Shown in pieces: positions 26,403-36,300 of a stretch of 54,660 nt of DNA. The stretch's first letter is position 1. Every line of letters starts with the position of its first letter. The notes below the pieces were generated by a model that saw only the letters and a list, made by a program, of their open reading frames with translations, searched no databases and was not told the origin of the DNA. The DNA is from Lysinibacillus sp. GTDB taxonomy: Bacteria; Bacillota; Bacilli; Bacillales_A; Planococcaceae. A program made the translations under genes and the position numbers. Location: positions 1 to 54,660 of the forward strand of contig JAPSKP010000012.1 of the NCBI GenBank assembly GCA_031181585.1, written 5' to 3'.

Positions 26403-27244
26403 TGGACCAACAATCATTATTTGAACTCATAGGGGAAGAGCTGCACAGCACGGCTGTACAGGCCATAGAGGGAAATGCAGAGGCAATGTTCACTATTGCC
26501 ATGCGATTAAAAGAGAAAGAACGAGAAAGTGAAGCCGTTAGGTGGCTTCAGGAAGCATCGAAGCAGGAATATGCTCCGGCACAATACGAATTGGCGAATT
26601 GCTATTACGCAGGTGACGGAACAGAGATTGATGAGAAACGTGCATTCGAGCTGTATGAGCAGGCGGCAAAAAAGGGCCATGCAGATGCAGCAAATAACCT
26701 TGCTGATATGTATTTAAATGGTGAATCTGTGGAGGTAGATGAAGCAAGAGCGCTAGAATGGTTTATCTACGCAGCAGAAAAAGGGATAGTGGAGGCAATG
26801 TTTACATTGGGCATCATGTATGAACAGGGACTAGGAACCACGCCAGATGAAAAACAGGCCTATGTGTATTATGAACAGGCAGCAATTGGCGGCTATGATG
26901 ATGCACAATATCGTCTAGGAAGTATTTATTTAGAAGGTCTTCTAGGAAAAAAACAAGATAATGAAAGGGCGCTGGAGTGGTTTGAACGCGCAGCAGCGCA
27001 ATTTCATATAGATGCTATCTATAATCTGGGCTATCTATATGAAAAGGGAATTGCAGTAGAGCAGAACGGACAAAAGGCTATCACCTATTATAAGCAGGCA
27101 GCCCTTCTTGGCGATTATCAGGCAAAGATGAATCTCGCAGATTTATTTGAAGCAGGAGAATGTGTGCCGAGAGACGAAGAAGAAGCGAGAAAGTGGCGTC
27201 TTGCTGCCAATGCCCAGCTTGAAGAGGCAGCGCAGGAATGGTAA
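26402..27244 (+). CDS. Sel1-repeat (TPR-like) protein
   Basis: The 280-residue protein consists of about six Sel1-like repeats with the consensus A.....LG..Y..G.GV..D...A..W...AA..G, for instance AQYELANCYYAGDGTEIDEK and DAANNLADMYLNGESVEVDE. Sel1 solenoids are scaffolds for protein-protein contacts. There is no signal peptide or membrane segment. Its start overlaps the LysR stop by one base, so it may modulate or be regulated with that regulator. No enzymatic motif is visible. Confidence 0.88.
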   Translation: MDQQSLFELIGEELHSTAVQAIEGNAEAMFTIAMRLKEKERESEAVRWLQEASKQEYAPAQYELANCYYAGDGTEIDEKRAFELYEQAAKKGHADAANNLADMYLNGESVEVDEARALEWFIYAAEKGIVEAMFTLGIMYEQGLGTTPDEKQAYVYYEQAAIGGYDDAQYRLGSIYLEGLLGKKQDNERALEWFERAAAQFHIDAIYNLGYLYEKGIAVEQNGQKAITYYKQAALLGDYQAKMNLADLFEAGECVPRDEEEARKWRLAANAQLEEAAQEW

Positions 27245-27287
27245 ACGCTGAGAGAGAATAGCATTTCTTCATTATGTGAATAATAGA

Positions 27288-27320
27288 GAAGCGATTATAA
27301 AGAAGCGATTATAAAGAAGC
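27288..27320 (+). repeat. Short tandem repeat, 14-bp unit
   Basis: GAAGCGATTATAAA occurs twice in tandem (27288-27301, 27302-27315) followed by a partial third GAAGC. It lies upstream of the coiled-coil gene and may be simple slippage. Confidence 0.8.
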
Positions 27321-27392
27321 AGCAGAATGTTTACAACTATCATCAAACAGGCTAATAGTGTTGTAGTAGAAGATGAATAAGGAGGTTTTATC

Positions 27393-27893
27393 ATGCTATT
27401 ATTTGCGGTACCTACTGTAACAAAAGAAACGGCTTCATATAATGAAGAACACATTCAGACTCTGCGGGGAATTTTAGCAGAACAGCAGGAGGATCTAACA
27501 GAGCTAAGTACCATCGTCGGTTATTTGAAAGGGTTTAAAGAAGCGGGCATCGATCGGGCGGAGAAAGGAAAGTATGCTGGTAAGCTTGAGCGGATGGAGG
27601 GAAAGCAAAAGATACGATTTGATAAAATGGATGAAATGATTTATGAAAATCGGAGAGAAATAAAAAAAGAAAAAACACATGATCAGACTGTGCTGACATG
27701 GGGTAAAGAGGTACGAAAGCTGGAGGCAGGACTGCGGACGTTACGTTTATTTACATGGGATGTCGTAAAAATGCTAGCGCCTGATAGTAAGATAATGAAT
27801 CGTGCCGATGATCGAATCGGTTATTTTGAAAAACGTTCTGCCTCGTTGGAAGTGGAGATGAAAACTATGATAGAAAAGCTTTCAACTTTGTAA
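27393..27893 (+). CDS. Hypothetical coiled-coil protein
   Basis: I do not recognise this 166-residue protein. It is strongly charged and almost entirely helical by composition, with heptad-like stretches around residues 15-45 (EEHIQTLRGILAEQQEDLTE) and 60-100 and a C-terminal helix from about 130 on. No signal peptide, membrane helix or catalytic motif is visible. SD AAGGAGG precedes ATG, and a strong terminator follows, so it is a single-gene unit and very probably expressed. Confidence 0.75.
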   Translation: MLLFAVPTVTKETASYNEEHIQTLRGILAEQQEDLTELSTIVGYLKGFKEAGIDRAEKGKYAGKLERMEGKQKIRFDKMDEMIYENRREIKKEKTHDQTVLTWGKEVRKLEAGLRTLRLFTWDVVKMLAPDSKIMNRADDRIGYFEKRSASLEVEMKTMIEKLSTL

Positions 27894-27898
27894 CGAAA

Positions 27899-27938
27899 TG
27901 TACACTCCTTTGAAATGAGAGGAGTGTACAATTTTTTT
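27899..27938 (+). terminator. Terminator after the coiled-coil gene
   Basis: TGTACACTCCT pairs with AGGAGTGTACA (27899-27909 with 27920-27930), then seven T. Confidence 0.88.
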
Positions 27939-28170
27939 GGGGAAAACAGTAGGTTGTTTTCTTATTTTAAATAAAAATGAATCTAAAGTAACGTTGATGA
28001 GTTGTTTTATAGTAGTATTATCGACTCACTCAGTTATATTTGTTTATGACTACAGAATAATATAAGACTATTTCCTTAATTTTACACAAGGGTGTGGATT
28101 TGTCTTGAATTAAGGGAGAAACATAGTAATCTAGTGTAAGTATGTAAATTTATTGAAAGTGGTGTATTGT

Positions 28171-29463
28171 ATGTTCCTTAAAAAGACATCACATCTAGAG
28201 CGTATCAACCTAGATTCTATGCAGGTGAAAATTCAAATAGATAATCAGCCAAAGATAAAAAAACAGCTGGCTATGCTCATGCTGACAGAGACAGATCTAA
28301 AATACCTTCAGGCGTTTCAGCCGTATATAGAAAAGAATATAGATGAAATTGTAGATAGTTTTTATCGATCTTTGCAGATAGAGCCGCATTTACTTAAAAT
28401 CATTGATAATCATAGTACAATTGAACGCTTGAAAGTTACATTGAAAGGGCATATTTATGAAATGTTTGGCGGCATCATTGACGCGTCATTCCTCCACAAG
28501 CGAGAGCGCATTGCGAAGGTGCATGTGCATATTGGCTTGCCTACCCAATGGTATATCGCGGCATTTCAAAATTTGAATATATCATTCATGCAGTATGTAA
28601 AGATGAACATTTCTCATATAGAAGACCAATTTAGCACGTTAGCAGCTATTTCAAAAATTCTAAACTTGGAGCAACAGCTGGTGTTGGAAGCATTTGAAGC
28701 TTATGTAGAGGAGACGAAGCGGGCGGATGAGGAGCAGAAGCAGGATATAGGGCGAGCAATTATTGAATCATCGGAAAATCTAGCTTATATTTCTGAACAA
28801 ACAAATGCTGCTTATCAACAACTCATTGCACAAATGGATGAGCTTACGTCTCATGCAAAGCGTGCAGGTGAGATTTCAAATGGCACAGAACAACAGGCGC
28901 TTGACGGCCAAAGCCAAATGCAAGCACAATCCCTTAATATGGAGAATATTACTTCCTCGGTAACGGAGATTACTCGTGATATTGACCGTTTGACGGAAAT
29001 GACGAAGCAAATGGAAAGTGTGATGTCGATCGTGACAAATATTGCTACCCAAACGAACTTATTGGCGCTTAACGCTTCTATTGAAGCAGCACGTGCAGGG
29101 GATGCAGGAAAAGGCTTTGCGGTAGTAGCCAATGAAGTAAGAAAACTAGCTGAGCAGACGAAATCATCAACTGATACGGTGGGAGAATTGTTGCACGATA
29201 CAAATGAGCGTACAGCTAAGTTAGAAGCTTCGCTCAATCATATACAGGAAGCTGTGCAATTTGGTGGAGAAGGAATGCTTCAGACAGAGCGGAAATTTTC
29301 TCAGATTTTGCGATCAATGCATGAGACAAAAATGCAGAACGGCTTGATAGGGCAAGAAATTGAACTCTTGGGGCAGGGAATTGATAAATTGTCTGTCTCA
29401 TTTGAAAAAGTGGCACATTCAGCAGACGAATTAGCATGCATTTCCCATGAACTAAGTAAATAA
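28171..29463 (+). CDS. Globin-coupled methyl-accepting transducer (HemAT-like)
   Basis: HemAT is a soluble oxygen sensor that signals to CheA. The N-terminal part (about residues 1-180) matches the sensor globin fold, with the F-helix stretch [19 protein letters not shown] holding the probable heme-ligating histidine. The C-terminal part is a methyl-accepting signalling domain with the hairpin tip [20 protein letters not shown] and EVRKLAEQT. There are no membrane segments, as in B. subtilis HemAT. Starting at ATG 28171 (SD AAGTGGTG) gives 430 residues, the usual length. The next gene makes coproheme-pathway enzyme CgoX, a possible functional neighbour. Confidence 0.92.
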   Translation: MFLKKTSHLERINLDSMQVKIQIDNQPKIKKQLAMLMLTETDLKYLQAFQPYIEKNIDEIVDSFYRSLQIEPHLLKIIDNHSTIERLKVTLKGHIYEMFGGIIDASFLHKRERIAKVHVHIGLPTQWYIAAFQNLNISFMQYVKMNISHIEDQFSTLAAISKILNLEQQLVLEAFEAYVEETKRADEEQKQDIGRAIIESSENLAYISEQTNAAYQQLIAQMDELTSHAKRAGEISNGTEQQALDGQSQMQAQSLNMENITSSVTEITRDIDRLTEMTKQMESVMSIVTNIATQTNLLALNASIEAARAGDAGKGFAVVANEVRKLAEQTKSSTDTVGELLHDTNERTAKLEASLNHIQEAVQFGGEGMLQTERKFSQILRSMHETKMQNGLIGQEIELLGQGIDKLSVSFEKVAHSADELACISHELSK

Positions 29464-29511
29464 TAGGCAGCCGAGGAGGGGTGGATCTCCATCTATCGAG
29501 GCTGTTATGAA

Positions 29512-29653
29512 AAGTATCCTCTCTTTTGGAAGGATACTTCAGCCTGTTGACAAACGCTCTCATCCAGCGTTGCTTGCCTCGCTCGTCCGCGCCTGAACTT
29601 AGGTTCTATTCGCGTCTTCACTCTGAAGTATCCTCTCTTTTGGAAGGATACTT
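29512..29653 (+). repeat. Duplicated terminator hairpin flanking an 86-bp spacer
   Basis: An identical 28-nt hairpin (arms AAGTATCC and GGATACTT) occurs at 29512-29539 and 29626-29653; only the second has a long T run (TTTTTT). The 86-nt spacer is noticeably GC-richer and contains its own hairpin AACGCT (29553-29558) / AGCGTT (29566-29571). The layout suggests insertion of a small element with duplication of the hairpin. Confidence 0.75.
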
Positions 29654-29746
29654 TTTTCTTTAATTTGTAATAGAACACTCACGTATTCATCCAGAAAAAA
29701 GTTTATACTAAAGACAGGTTATTTCGAACATATAGGAGAGGTATAT

Positions 29747-31132
29747 ATGAAAACAGTTGTAGTCGTAGGCGGCGGAATTACAGGGCTTTGTACGATGCAC
29801 TATGTAAAACGCCAAATGCAGGAAAAAGGCATCGAGGCGAAATTGATTTTAATTGAACGCAATGAATATCTGGGCGGTAAGATTCATTCGGCATATGAAG
29901 GCGGCTTTATTATGGAGACAGGGGCAGATTCCATTGTCGCACGTCATCCTGGGGTGCTTGAGCTAGTTAAGGAACTTGATTTTGAATCAGAGCTTGTTTA
30001 TAACGAGACAGGGATTTCCTATATCCATACAAATAACGAATTGCATGCAATACCGGCAGGATCTACATTTGGTATTCCGATGAGCATTGATTCGCTGCAG
30101 GCTAGTACACTTATTTCGGAAGAAGGAAAGAAGCGGGCCCTGAAAGATTTAGAAATGCCGAATACAGGATTTACGAAAGAAAGCTCGATTGGGGAATTTC
30201 TTGAATATTTTCTAGGAGAGGAAATTGTAAGGAAACAGATTGCCCCTGTACTTGCAGGTGTTTATTCCGGAGATCTTTACCAGCTTTCTCTCACTTCTAC
30301 TCTCCCGTATCTTGTTGATTATAAAAATGAATACGGCAGTATCATCAAAGGGTTCGAAGCAAACCGTGAACAATTTGAGAAGGCTGCCAATAAAAAATTC
30401 ATTTCCTTCCGGAACGGGCTTTCAGCACTGATTGATCAGCTGGAAGCAAATCTGCCGGAAGTGAACTTTATGAAAAATACAGAGATTCACAGTGTGATGA
30501 AAGAAGACGGCCGCTATAAAATAGATATTGGGAATGAAACAGTGCTCGCTGATGTCGTTGTGCTCGCTGTACCTAATGCAACGGTGCAGAAAGTACTGGC
30601 AGATGAACAGCTAGAAGCAAATCTAAAGCGATTCACTACAGCTTCGGCTATCACGTTGTATCTTGGCTTCGATGTGCCAGACAGCGTATTACCAGCAGAT
30701 GGTACGGGCTTTATTGTTTCTCACAATAGTGACTTAGTATGTGATGCCTCTACATGGGCGAGCCGAAAATGGAAGCATACATCGCATGATGGAAACCTGC
30801 TTGTGCGTCTATTCTATAAAAATGTAAATCCCCGTTATGAGGAGCTTGCGGCTATGACGGATCAAGAATTGCTGGAAGTAGCGCGAAATGATGTAAAGGT
30901 AAGTCTAGGAATAGATGATGAGCCGACAGTCGTAAATGTCGCGAAATGGATTGACCAAATGCCACGGTATGACCTTGCACATAATGAAGCATTGTCTGTA
31001 TTGGTGAAAGACCTGGAGGAGAACTACCCGAACTTGCTGCTTGCTGGCTGTTCCTATTTTGGTGTAGGGATTGGAGCATGTATCCAAAACGGTAAGAAAA
31101 CAGCAGAGCGCGTCCTAGCTGCTTTGCAATAA
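29747..31132 (+). CDS. hemY: Coproporphyrinogen III oxidase (CgoX/HemY)
   Basis: This FAD enzyme oxidises coproporphyrinogen III to coproporphyrin III in the coproporphyrin-dependent heme route of Gram-positives. The 461-residue protein begins with the dinucleotide-binding motif VVVGGGITGLCTMHY, then YLGGKIHSAYEGGFIMETGADS, and ends with the FAD-contacting LLLAGCSYFGVGIGACIQNG, all typical of the family. In B. subtilis hemY is the last gene of hemEHY; here it stands alone with its own SD (AGGAGAGG) behind the double terminator. The neighbour is a heme-based sensor. Confidence 0.93.
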   Translation: MKTVVVVGGGITGLCTMHYVKRQMQEKGIEAKLILIERNEYLGGKIHSAYEGGFIMETGADSIVARHPGVLELVKELDFESELVYNETGISYIHTNNELHAIPAGSTFGIPMSIDSLQASTLISEEGKKRALKDLEMPNTGFTKESSIGEFLEYFLGEEIVRKQIAPVLAGVYSGDLYQLSLTSTLPYLVDYKNEYGSIIKGFEANREQFEKAANKKFISFRNGLSALIDQLEANLPEVNFMKNTEIHSVMKEDGRYKIDIGNETVLADVVVLAVPNATVQKVLADEQLEANLKRFTTASAITLYLGFDVPDSVLPADGTGFIVSHNSDLVCDASTWASRKWKHTSHDGNLLVRLFYKNVNPRYEELAAMTDQELLEVARNDVKVSLGIDDEPTVVNVAKWIDQMPRYDLAHNEALSVLVKDLEENYPNLLLAGCSYFGVGIGACIQNGKKTAERVLAALQ

Positions 31133-31137
31133 TAGAG

Positions 31138-31175
31138 AGCTCGGAAGGATAATGAATTCTTCCTTGAGCTTCTTT
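31138..31175 (+). terminator. Probable hemY terminator
   Basis: AGCTC-GGAAG pairs with CTTCC-TTGAGCT with a 2-nt bulge; the tail TCTTTG is short. Confidence 0.5.
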
Positions 31176-31261
31176 GAAAAACTCAGTTATGGTAGAAAAA
31201 TAGCCCTATATCCAGAAAACCAATAAATTGGCCATGAAAACGTTTACTATTGTAAAACATC

Positions 31262-31290
31262 TTGACGTCTCTTTCAGATAACGTTATGAT
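31262..31290 (+). promoter_or_regulatory. Promoter of the methionine operon
   Basis: TTGACG (31262-31267), 17 nt, TATGAT (31285-31290). The predicted start near 31297 lies about 25 nt before the riboswitch. Confidence 0.7.
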
Positions 31291-31322
31291 TCTTTTAATT
31301 ATTGACAAAATTCAATATATTT

Positions 31323-31420
31323 CTTATCGAGAGAAGCTGAGGGACTGGCCCGATGAAGCTTCAGCAACCAGCTATAAAGTCAGGTGCTAAATCCAGCCGG
31401 CAGATGCCGAAAGATGAGAA
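31323..31420 (+). ncRNA. SAM-I riboswitch (S-box)
   Basis: The P1 arms CTTATC and GATGAG enclose the conserved S-box core: GAGAAGCTGAGGGACTGGCC, CGATGAAGCTTCAGCAACC, and AGGTGCTAAATCC. SAM binding should favour the downstream terminator and switch off yitJ-metH when methionine is plentiful. Confidence 0.96.
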
Positions 31421-31434
31421 GGGACTACGATTCT

Positions 31435-31468
31435 TAGCCTTCTTGTTAAAAGAGGGCTTTTTCTTTTA
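31435..31468 (+). terminator. Regulatory terminator of the SAM riboswitch
   Basis: AGCCTTCTT pairs with AAGAGGGCT around GTTAA with minor mismatch, followed by TTTTCTTTT. Confidence 0.75.
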
Positions 31469-31521
31469 GATAGAAATGACTGAAAAGTTTTGCAATTCGG
31501 TTAAAGAAAAGAGGGGTACAA

Positions 31522-33363
31522 ATGGGCTTGCTTGAAGCTTTAGAAACGCGTGTATTAACAGCTGACGGTGCAATAGGCACGCTGCTTTATTCTTACGGGC
31601 TGGATTACTGTCACGAGGAGATGAATGTGACAAAGCCTGAAATAGTGCAAAAAATTCATGAGCAATATATTACTGCAGGAGCAGATATCATTCAAACGAA
31701 TACATACGGAGCGAATTCGATAAAATTGGCTCGGTACGGCTACGAAGATCGCGTAAAGGAGTTTAACGAAGCAGCTGTTGGATTAGCGAAAACAGCTGCA
31801 GGGGATAACGTATTCGTTTTAGGAACGATTGGGGGCATACGGGGAATTCGTAAAAGTGATGCAACGCTTGAAGAGATTACTTCAGCTATTCGCGAACAGG
31901 CACGTGTGCTAATTAACGGAGAGGTGGATGGTCTTTTACTAGAAACCTTCTATGATTTTGAGGAAATACAGGCAGTTGTCAAAGCTGTTCGTGCAATGAC
32001 AAATAAGCCGATTATCGCACAAGTATCTATGCATGAGCCAGGCATTTTACAGGGAGGTATTTCATTCCGTACAGCCCTTCTTGAACTTGAGGCTTTAGGA
32101 GCGGATATTGTGGGGAGTAACTGCCGTCTTGGCCCATTTCATACAATTCAGGCGTTTGAAAAAGTAGAGCTTCCGAAGCATGCTTACTTATCGGCCTATC
32201 CAAATGCTTCTCTTCTAGATGTAGAAGATGGGCGCGTGGTATACGAGTCCGAAGCTGACTATTTTGCACGTGCTGCTGAGGAGTTGGTCAAGCAGGGGGT
32301 TCGTCTAATCGGCGGTTGCTGCGGAACGACACCGAAGCATATTGAAGCAGCAAAAAAGCGGTTATCAAAGCTTACACCGCTAAAGGAAAAAGAGACGATG
32401 CCGGCAACGACTGAATTCGTCCGTGTGCCGGAGCCGCCTAAATATGAACCGCTGCATCTAAAGGCGAAACGCGAACGCTCGGTGATTGTGGAACTAGACA
32501 CACCTCGCCACTTAGAGATTGATGGGTTTGTAAAAGGAGCCAAGGTATTATATGAAAATGGGGCGGATGTCATCATGATGGCAGATAATTCTCTAGCGTC
32601 TCCAAGGATTAGTAACATCGCAATGGCATCTATCCTCATACAGGAAGGAGTGCGCTCCCTGCCGCATATTACATGTCGGGATAGAAACTTGATTGGTCTT
32701 CAATCACATTTAATGGGACTGGACGCTTTAGAGCTGCATGACATTTTAGTTGTAACCGGGGATCCAACGAAAGTAGGAGATTTCCCAGGAGCAACAAGTG
32801 TATACGATGTTTCTTCCATGGAGTTAATGTCGCTCATTAAACAATTGAATGAAGGTATTTCATTTTCCGGTAAACCGCTTCGCAAACAGGCTAACTTCTC
32901 GGTGGCAGGAGCATTTAATCCGAATGTCAGGGTAGTGGACCGTGCTGTCGCACGCTTAGAGAAAAAATTAGAGCATGGCTGCGATTATTTCATCTCTCAG
33001 CCTGTTTACTCAAAGGAAAAAATAATTGAAATTTATGAAGCGACAAAGCATTTAGAAGCACCGATCTACATTGGTATTATGCCGCTGACATCATTCAGAA
33101 GTGCGGAGTTCTTACATCATGAAGTACCGGGAATCAAGTTATCAGAAGAAGTGCTGGCTCGAATGAAAGCCTGCGGTGAAGACAAGGAGAAGGCAGCCGC
33201 AGAAGGTGTCGCGATTGCGAAGGAACTGCTCGATACAGCATGTGAATACTTCAATGGTATTTATCTGATTACACCATTTTTGCGATACGATATGACCTTG
33301 CAGCTGATGGATTACGTAAAAGAACTCGATGCACAGTATAAAGGAGTACAGACAAATGCTTAA
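31522..33363 (+). CDS. yitJ: Bifunctional homocysteine S-methyltransferase / methylenetetrahydrofolate reductase (YitJ)
   Basis: The N-terminal half (about 1-290) is a homocysteine methyltransferase with the GGCCGTTPKHI zinc-ligand motif near residue 270; the C-terminal half (about 315-600) is a flavin-dependent methylenetetrahydrofolate reductase, ending near GIYLITPFLRYD. The fusion supplies 5-methyl-tetrahydrofolate and can methylate homocysteine. At 613 residues it matches B. subtilis YitJ. It is the first gene under the SAM riboswitch and overlaps metH by 8 nt, so the folate donor and its user are made together. Confidence 0.94.
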   Translation: MGLLEALETRVLTADGAIGTLLYSYGLDYCHEEMNVTKPEIVQKIHEQYITAGADIIQTNTYGANSIKLARYGYEDRVKEFNEAAVGLAKTAAGDNVFVLGTIGGIRGIRKSDATLEEITSAIREQARVLINGEVDGLLLETFYDFEEIQAVVKAVRAMTNKPIIAQVSMHEPGILQGGISFRTALLELEALGADIVGSNCRLGPFHTIQAFEKVELPKHAYLSAYPNASLLDVEDGRVVYESEADYFARAAEELVKQGVRLIGGCCGTTPKHIEAAKKRLSKLTPLKEKETMPATTEFVRVPEPPKYEPLHLKAKRERSVIVELDTPRHLEIDGFVKGAKVLYENGADVIMMADNSLASPRISNIAMASILIQEGVRSLPHITCRDRNLIGLQSHLMGLDALELHDILVVTGDPTKVGDFPGATSVYDVSSMELMSLIKQLNEGISFSGKPLRKQANFSVAGAFNPNVRVVDRAVARLEKKLEHGCDYFISQPVYSKEKIIEIYEATKHLEAPIYIGIMPLTSFRSAEFLHHEVPGIKLSEEVLARMKACGEDKEKAAAEGVAIAKELLDTACEYFNGIYLITPFLRYDMTLQLMDYVKELDAQYKGVQTNA

Positions 33364-36300
33364 CCATCCCATTTATGAACAACTTGAAAAGCGAATATTA
33401 ATCATCGACGGTGCAATGGGCACAATGCTGCAAAACGAACAATTGACACCGGGGGACTTTGGTGGGGAAGAGCTCGATGGCTGTAATGAAAACTTAGTAC
33501 TCACACGCCCTGATGTTATTAAGAAGGTACACCAGGCCTATTTAGAGGCAGGGGCAGACATCATCTGTACAAATACATTTGGCGGAACACCGCTTGTATT
33601 AAATGAATACGCGCTTGGCCATAAGGCTGAGGAAATCAATGTACGTGCTGTAGAATTGGCAAAAGTAGCAGCCGAGGAGTTTTCAACTCCAGAATGGCCG
33701 CGTTTTGTAGCGGGGGCGATGGGGCCCACAACAAAAACGCTTTCTGTAACAGGGGGCATTACATTTGAGGAACTTGAAGAAAACTTCTACCTGCAGGCAC
33801 ATGCTCTTGTTAAAGCGGGGGCAGATCTTATCCTATTAGAGACGAGCCAGGATATGCTGAATGTAAAAGCTGCGACAGTTGGTATCAAGCGAGCGTTTGA
33901 TGAGTTAAGTGTAGAGCTTCCTGTCATGATTTCCGGAACAATTGAACCTATGGGTACGACGCTTGCTGGACAGACAATCGAGGCGTTCTACATTTCCATT
34001 GAACATATCAATCCGTTGTCAGTAGGCTTGAACTGTGCGACAGGGCCGGAGTTCATGACAGACCATATCCGTTCATTGTCAGAGCTTGCGACAAGCTATG
34101 TCAGCTGCTACCCAAATGCGGGGCTGCCGGATGAAGAAGGATGCTACCATGAAACCCCGGATTCACTTTCGAAAAAACTGCGGGGCTTTGCAGAAAAAGG
34201 ATGGCTGAATATTGTGGGGGGCTGCTGCGGAACAACACCTGCCCATATCGCCGCTATCCGCGAGGCAGTGGAGGACTACACACCTCGTAAACGTCCAGAG
34301 CAGACACATGGTCATGCTGTATCAGGTATTGAACCGCTGCAGTATGACGATTCTATGCGTCCGCTCTTTATTGGAGAACGGACAAATGTAATCGGTTCTC
34401 GTAAATTTAAGCAACTAATTATCGACGGTAAGTTTGAAGAAGCTGCTGAAATAGCTCGTGCACAAGTAAAGAACGGTGCCCATGTTGTTGATATTTGCCT
34501 AGCAAACCCAGACCGTGATGAAGTAGAGGATATGCGCCAGTTTATGCCTGAAGTGGTGAAGAAGGTAAAGGTGCCTATTGTCATTGACTCGACGGACGAA
34601 AAGGTGATGGAGGAAGCACTGAAATTCTGTCAGGGAAAAGCAATTATCAATTCTATTAACCTAGAGGACGGAGAAGAACGGTTCGACGCTGTTATGCCGC
34701 TTGTGAAAAAATACGGGGCAGCAGTTGTGGTGGGGACGATCGACGAAACGGGAATGGCCGTATCCCGTGAACGCAAGCTTGAGGTGGCAGAGCGCTCCTA
34801 TCAACTATTAACGGAAAAATGGGGGCTGGCTCCGGAAGATATTATTTTTGATCCGCTTATGTTCCCGGTAGGTACAGGGGATGAGCAGTATATCGGTGCA
34901 GCAGAAGAAACGATTGAAGGCATACGCCTGATTAAGGAGAAACTGCCACGGACATTGACGGTACTTGGTGTAAGTAATATTTCATTCGGTTTGCCGCCGG
35001 TTGGCCGTGAAGTACTGAATGCAGTTTATTTATACCACTGTACACAGGCAGGGCTTGATTACGCAATCGTTAATACGGAAAAGCTGGAGCGTTATGCATC
35101 TATTCCAGAAGAAGAAATTAAGCTGGCGAATGATCTCATTTTCCGCACGAATGATCAGACACTAGCGGATTTTACGGAATTCTATCGTGATAAAAAGAAG
35201 GAAAAAACAGCAGTATCTTTACCTGAAACAGTAGAGGGGCGTTTGGCTTACTACATACTGGAAGGAACGAAAGAAGGCTTGATCGATGATTTAAATCAAG
35301 CATTGGAAATATTTGATGCCCCGCTTGATATTATTAATGGACCGTTAATGGAAGGCATGGCTGAAGTAGGGCGCCTGTTCAATGATAATCAATTAATCGT
35401 CGCAGAAGTACTGCAATCCGCAGGTGTCATGAAAGCGGCGGTAGGGCATCTTGAACAGTTCATGGAAAAATCCGAGAGCTCAGCGAGCAAGGGGAAAATG
35501 GTGCTGGCCACTGTCAAAGGAGACGTGCATGATATCGGGAAAAATCTAGTCGATATTATCCTGTCGAACAATGGCTTTAAGGTAGTTGATTTAGGCATTA
35601 AAGTAACACCGGCAGAATTGATTGAGGCCATCAGAAAGGAAAAGCCTGATTTTGTAGGATTGTCCGGCCTGCTTGTTAAATCTGCTCAGCAGATGGTCCT
35701 GACTGCCCAAGACTTTAAGGAAGCAGACATTAATGTTCCGATCATGGTAGGAGGAGCTGCTCTTTCACGCCGCTTTACAGAAACAAAAATTGCGCCAAAT
35801 TATGAGGGTCCTGTCATTTACTCGAAAGATGCGATGGAAGGATTAGAGATGGCAAACCGTCTTGTAAATCCAATAGAGCGCGGAAAGCTTGAAGAGGAAT
35901 TAAGGGCTTCCATTGAAAAAAGATTAGAGGCAGACAGTAAACGTACGCAGCGCCCGGTTGCTGAGATGCCGAAACCGGTCCGCACTGTAGCGGATGCATC
36001 TGTCTTTGAACCCAAAGATCTTATACGCCATGTGAAGCGGGACTATGCGGTCTCACATTTATATCCTTATGTGAATATGCGTACATTAATCGGCCACCAT
36101 TTAGGTTTTAAGGCCAATGTAGAAAAGGCTATTGCCGAGGGTGACGAGCGCGCTGTACAGCTAAAAGAGCTTGTTGATGGCTACTTGAACGATACGACAT
36201 TAAAGCCGTCGGGTATGTATCAATTCTTCAAGGCGCAGGCTGAGGGAGATGATGTAGTGGTCTATGCGGAAGATGGTGTCACAGAAATCGAGCGTTTCAC

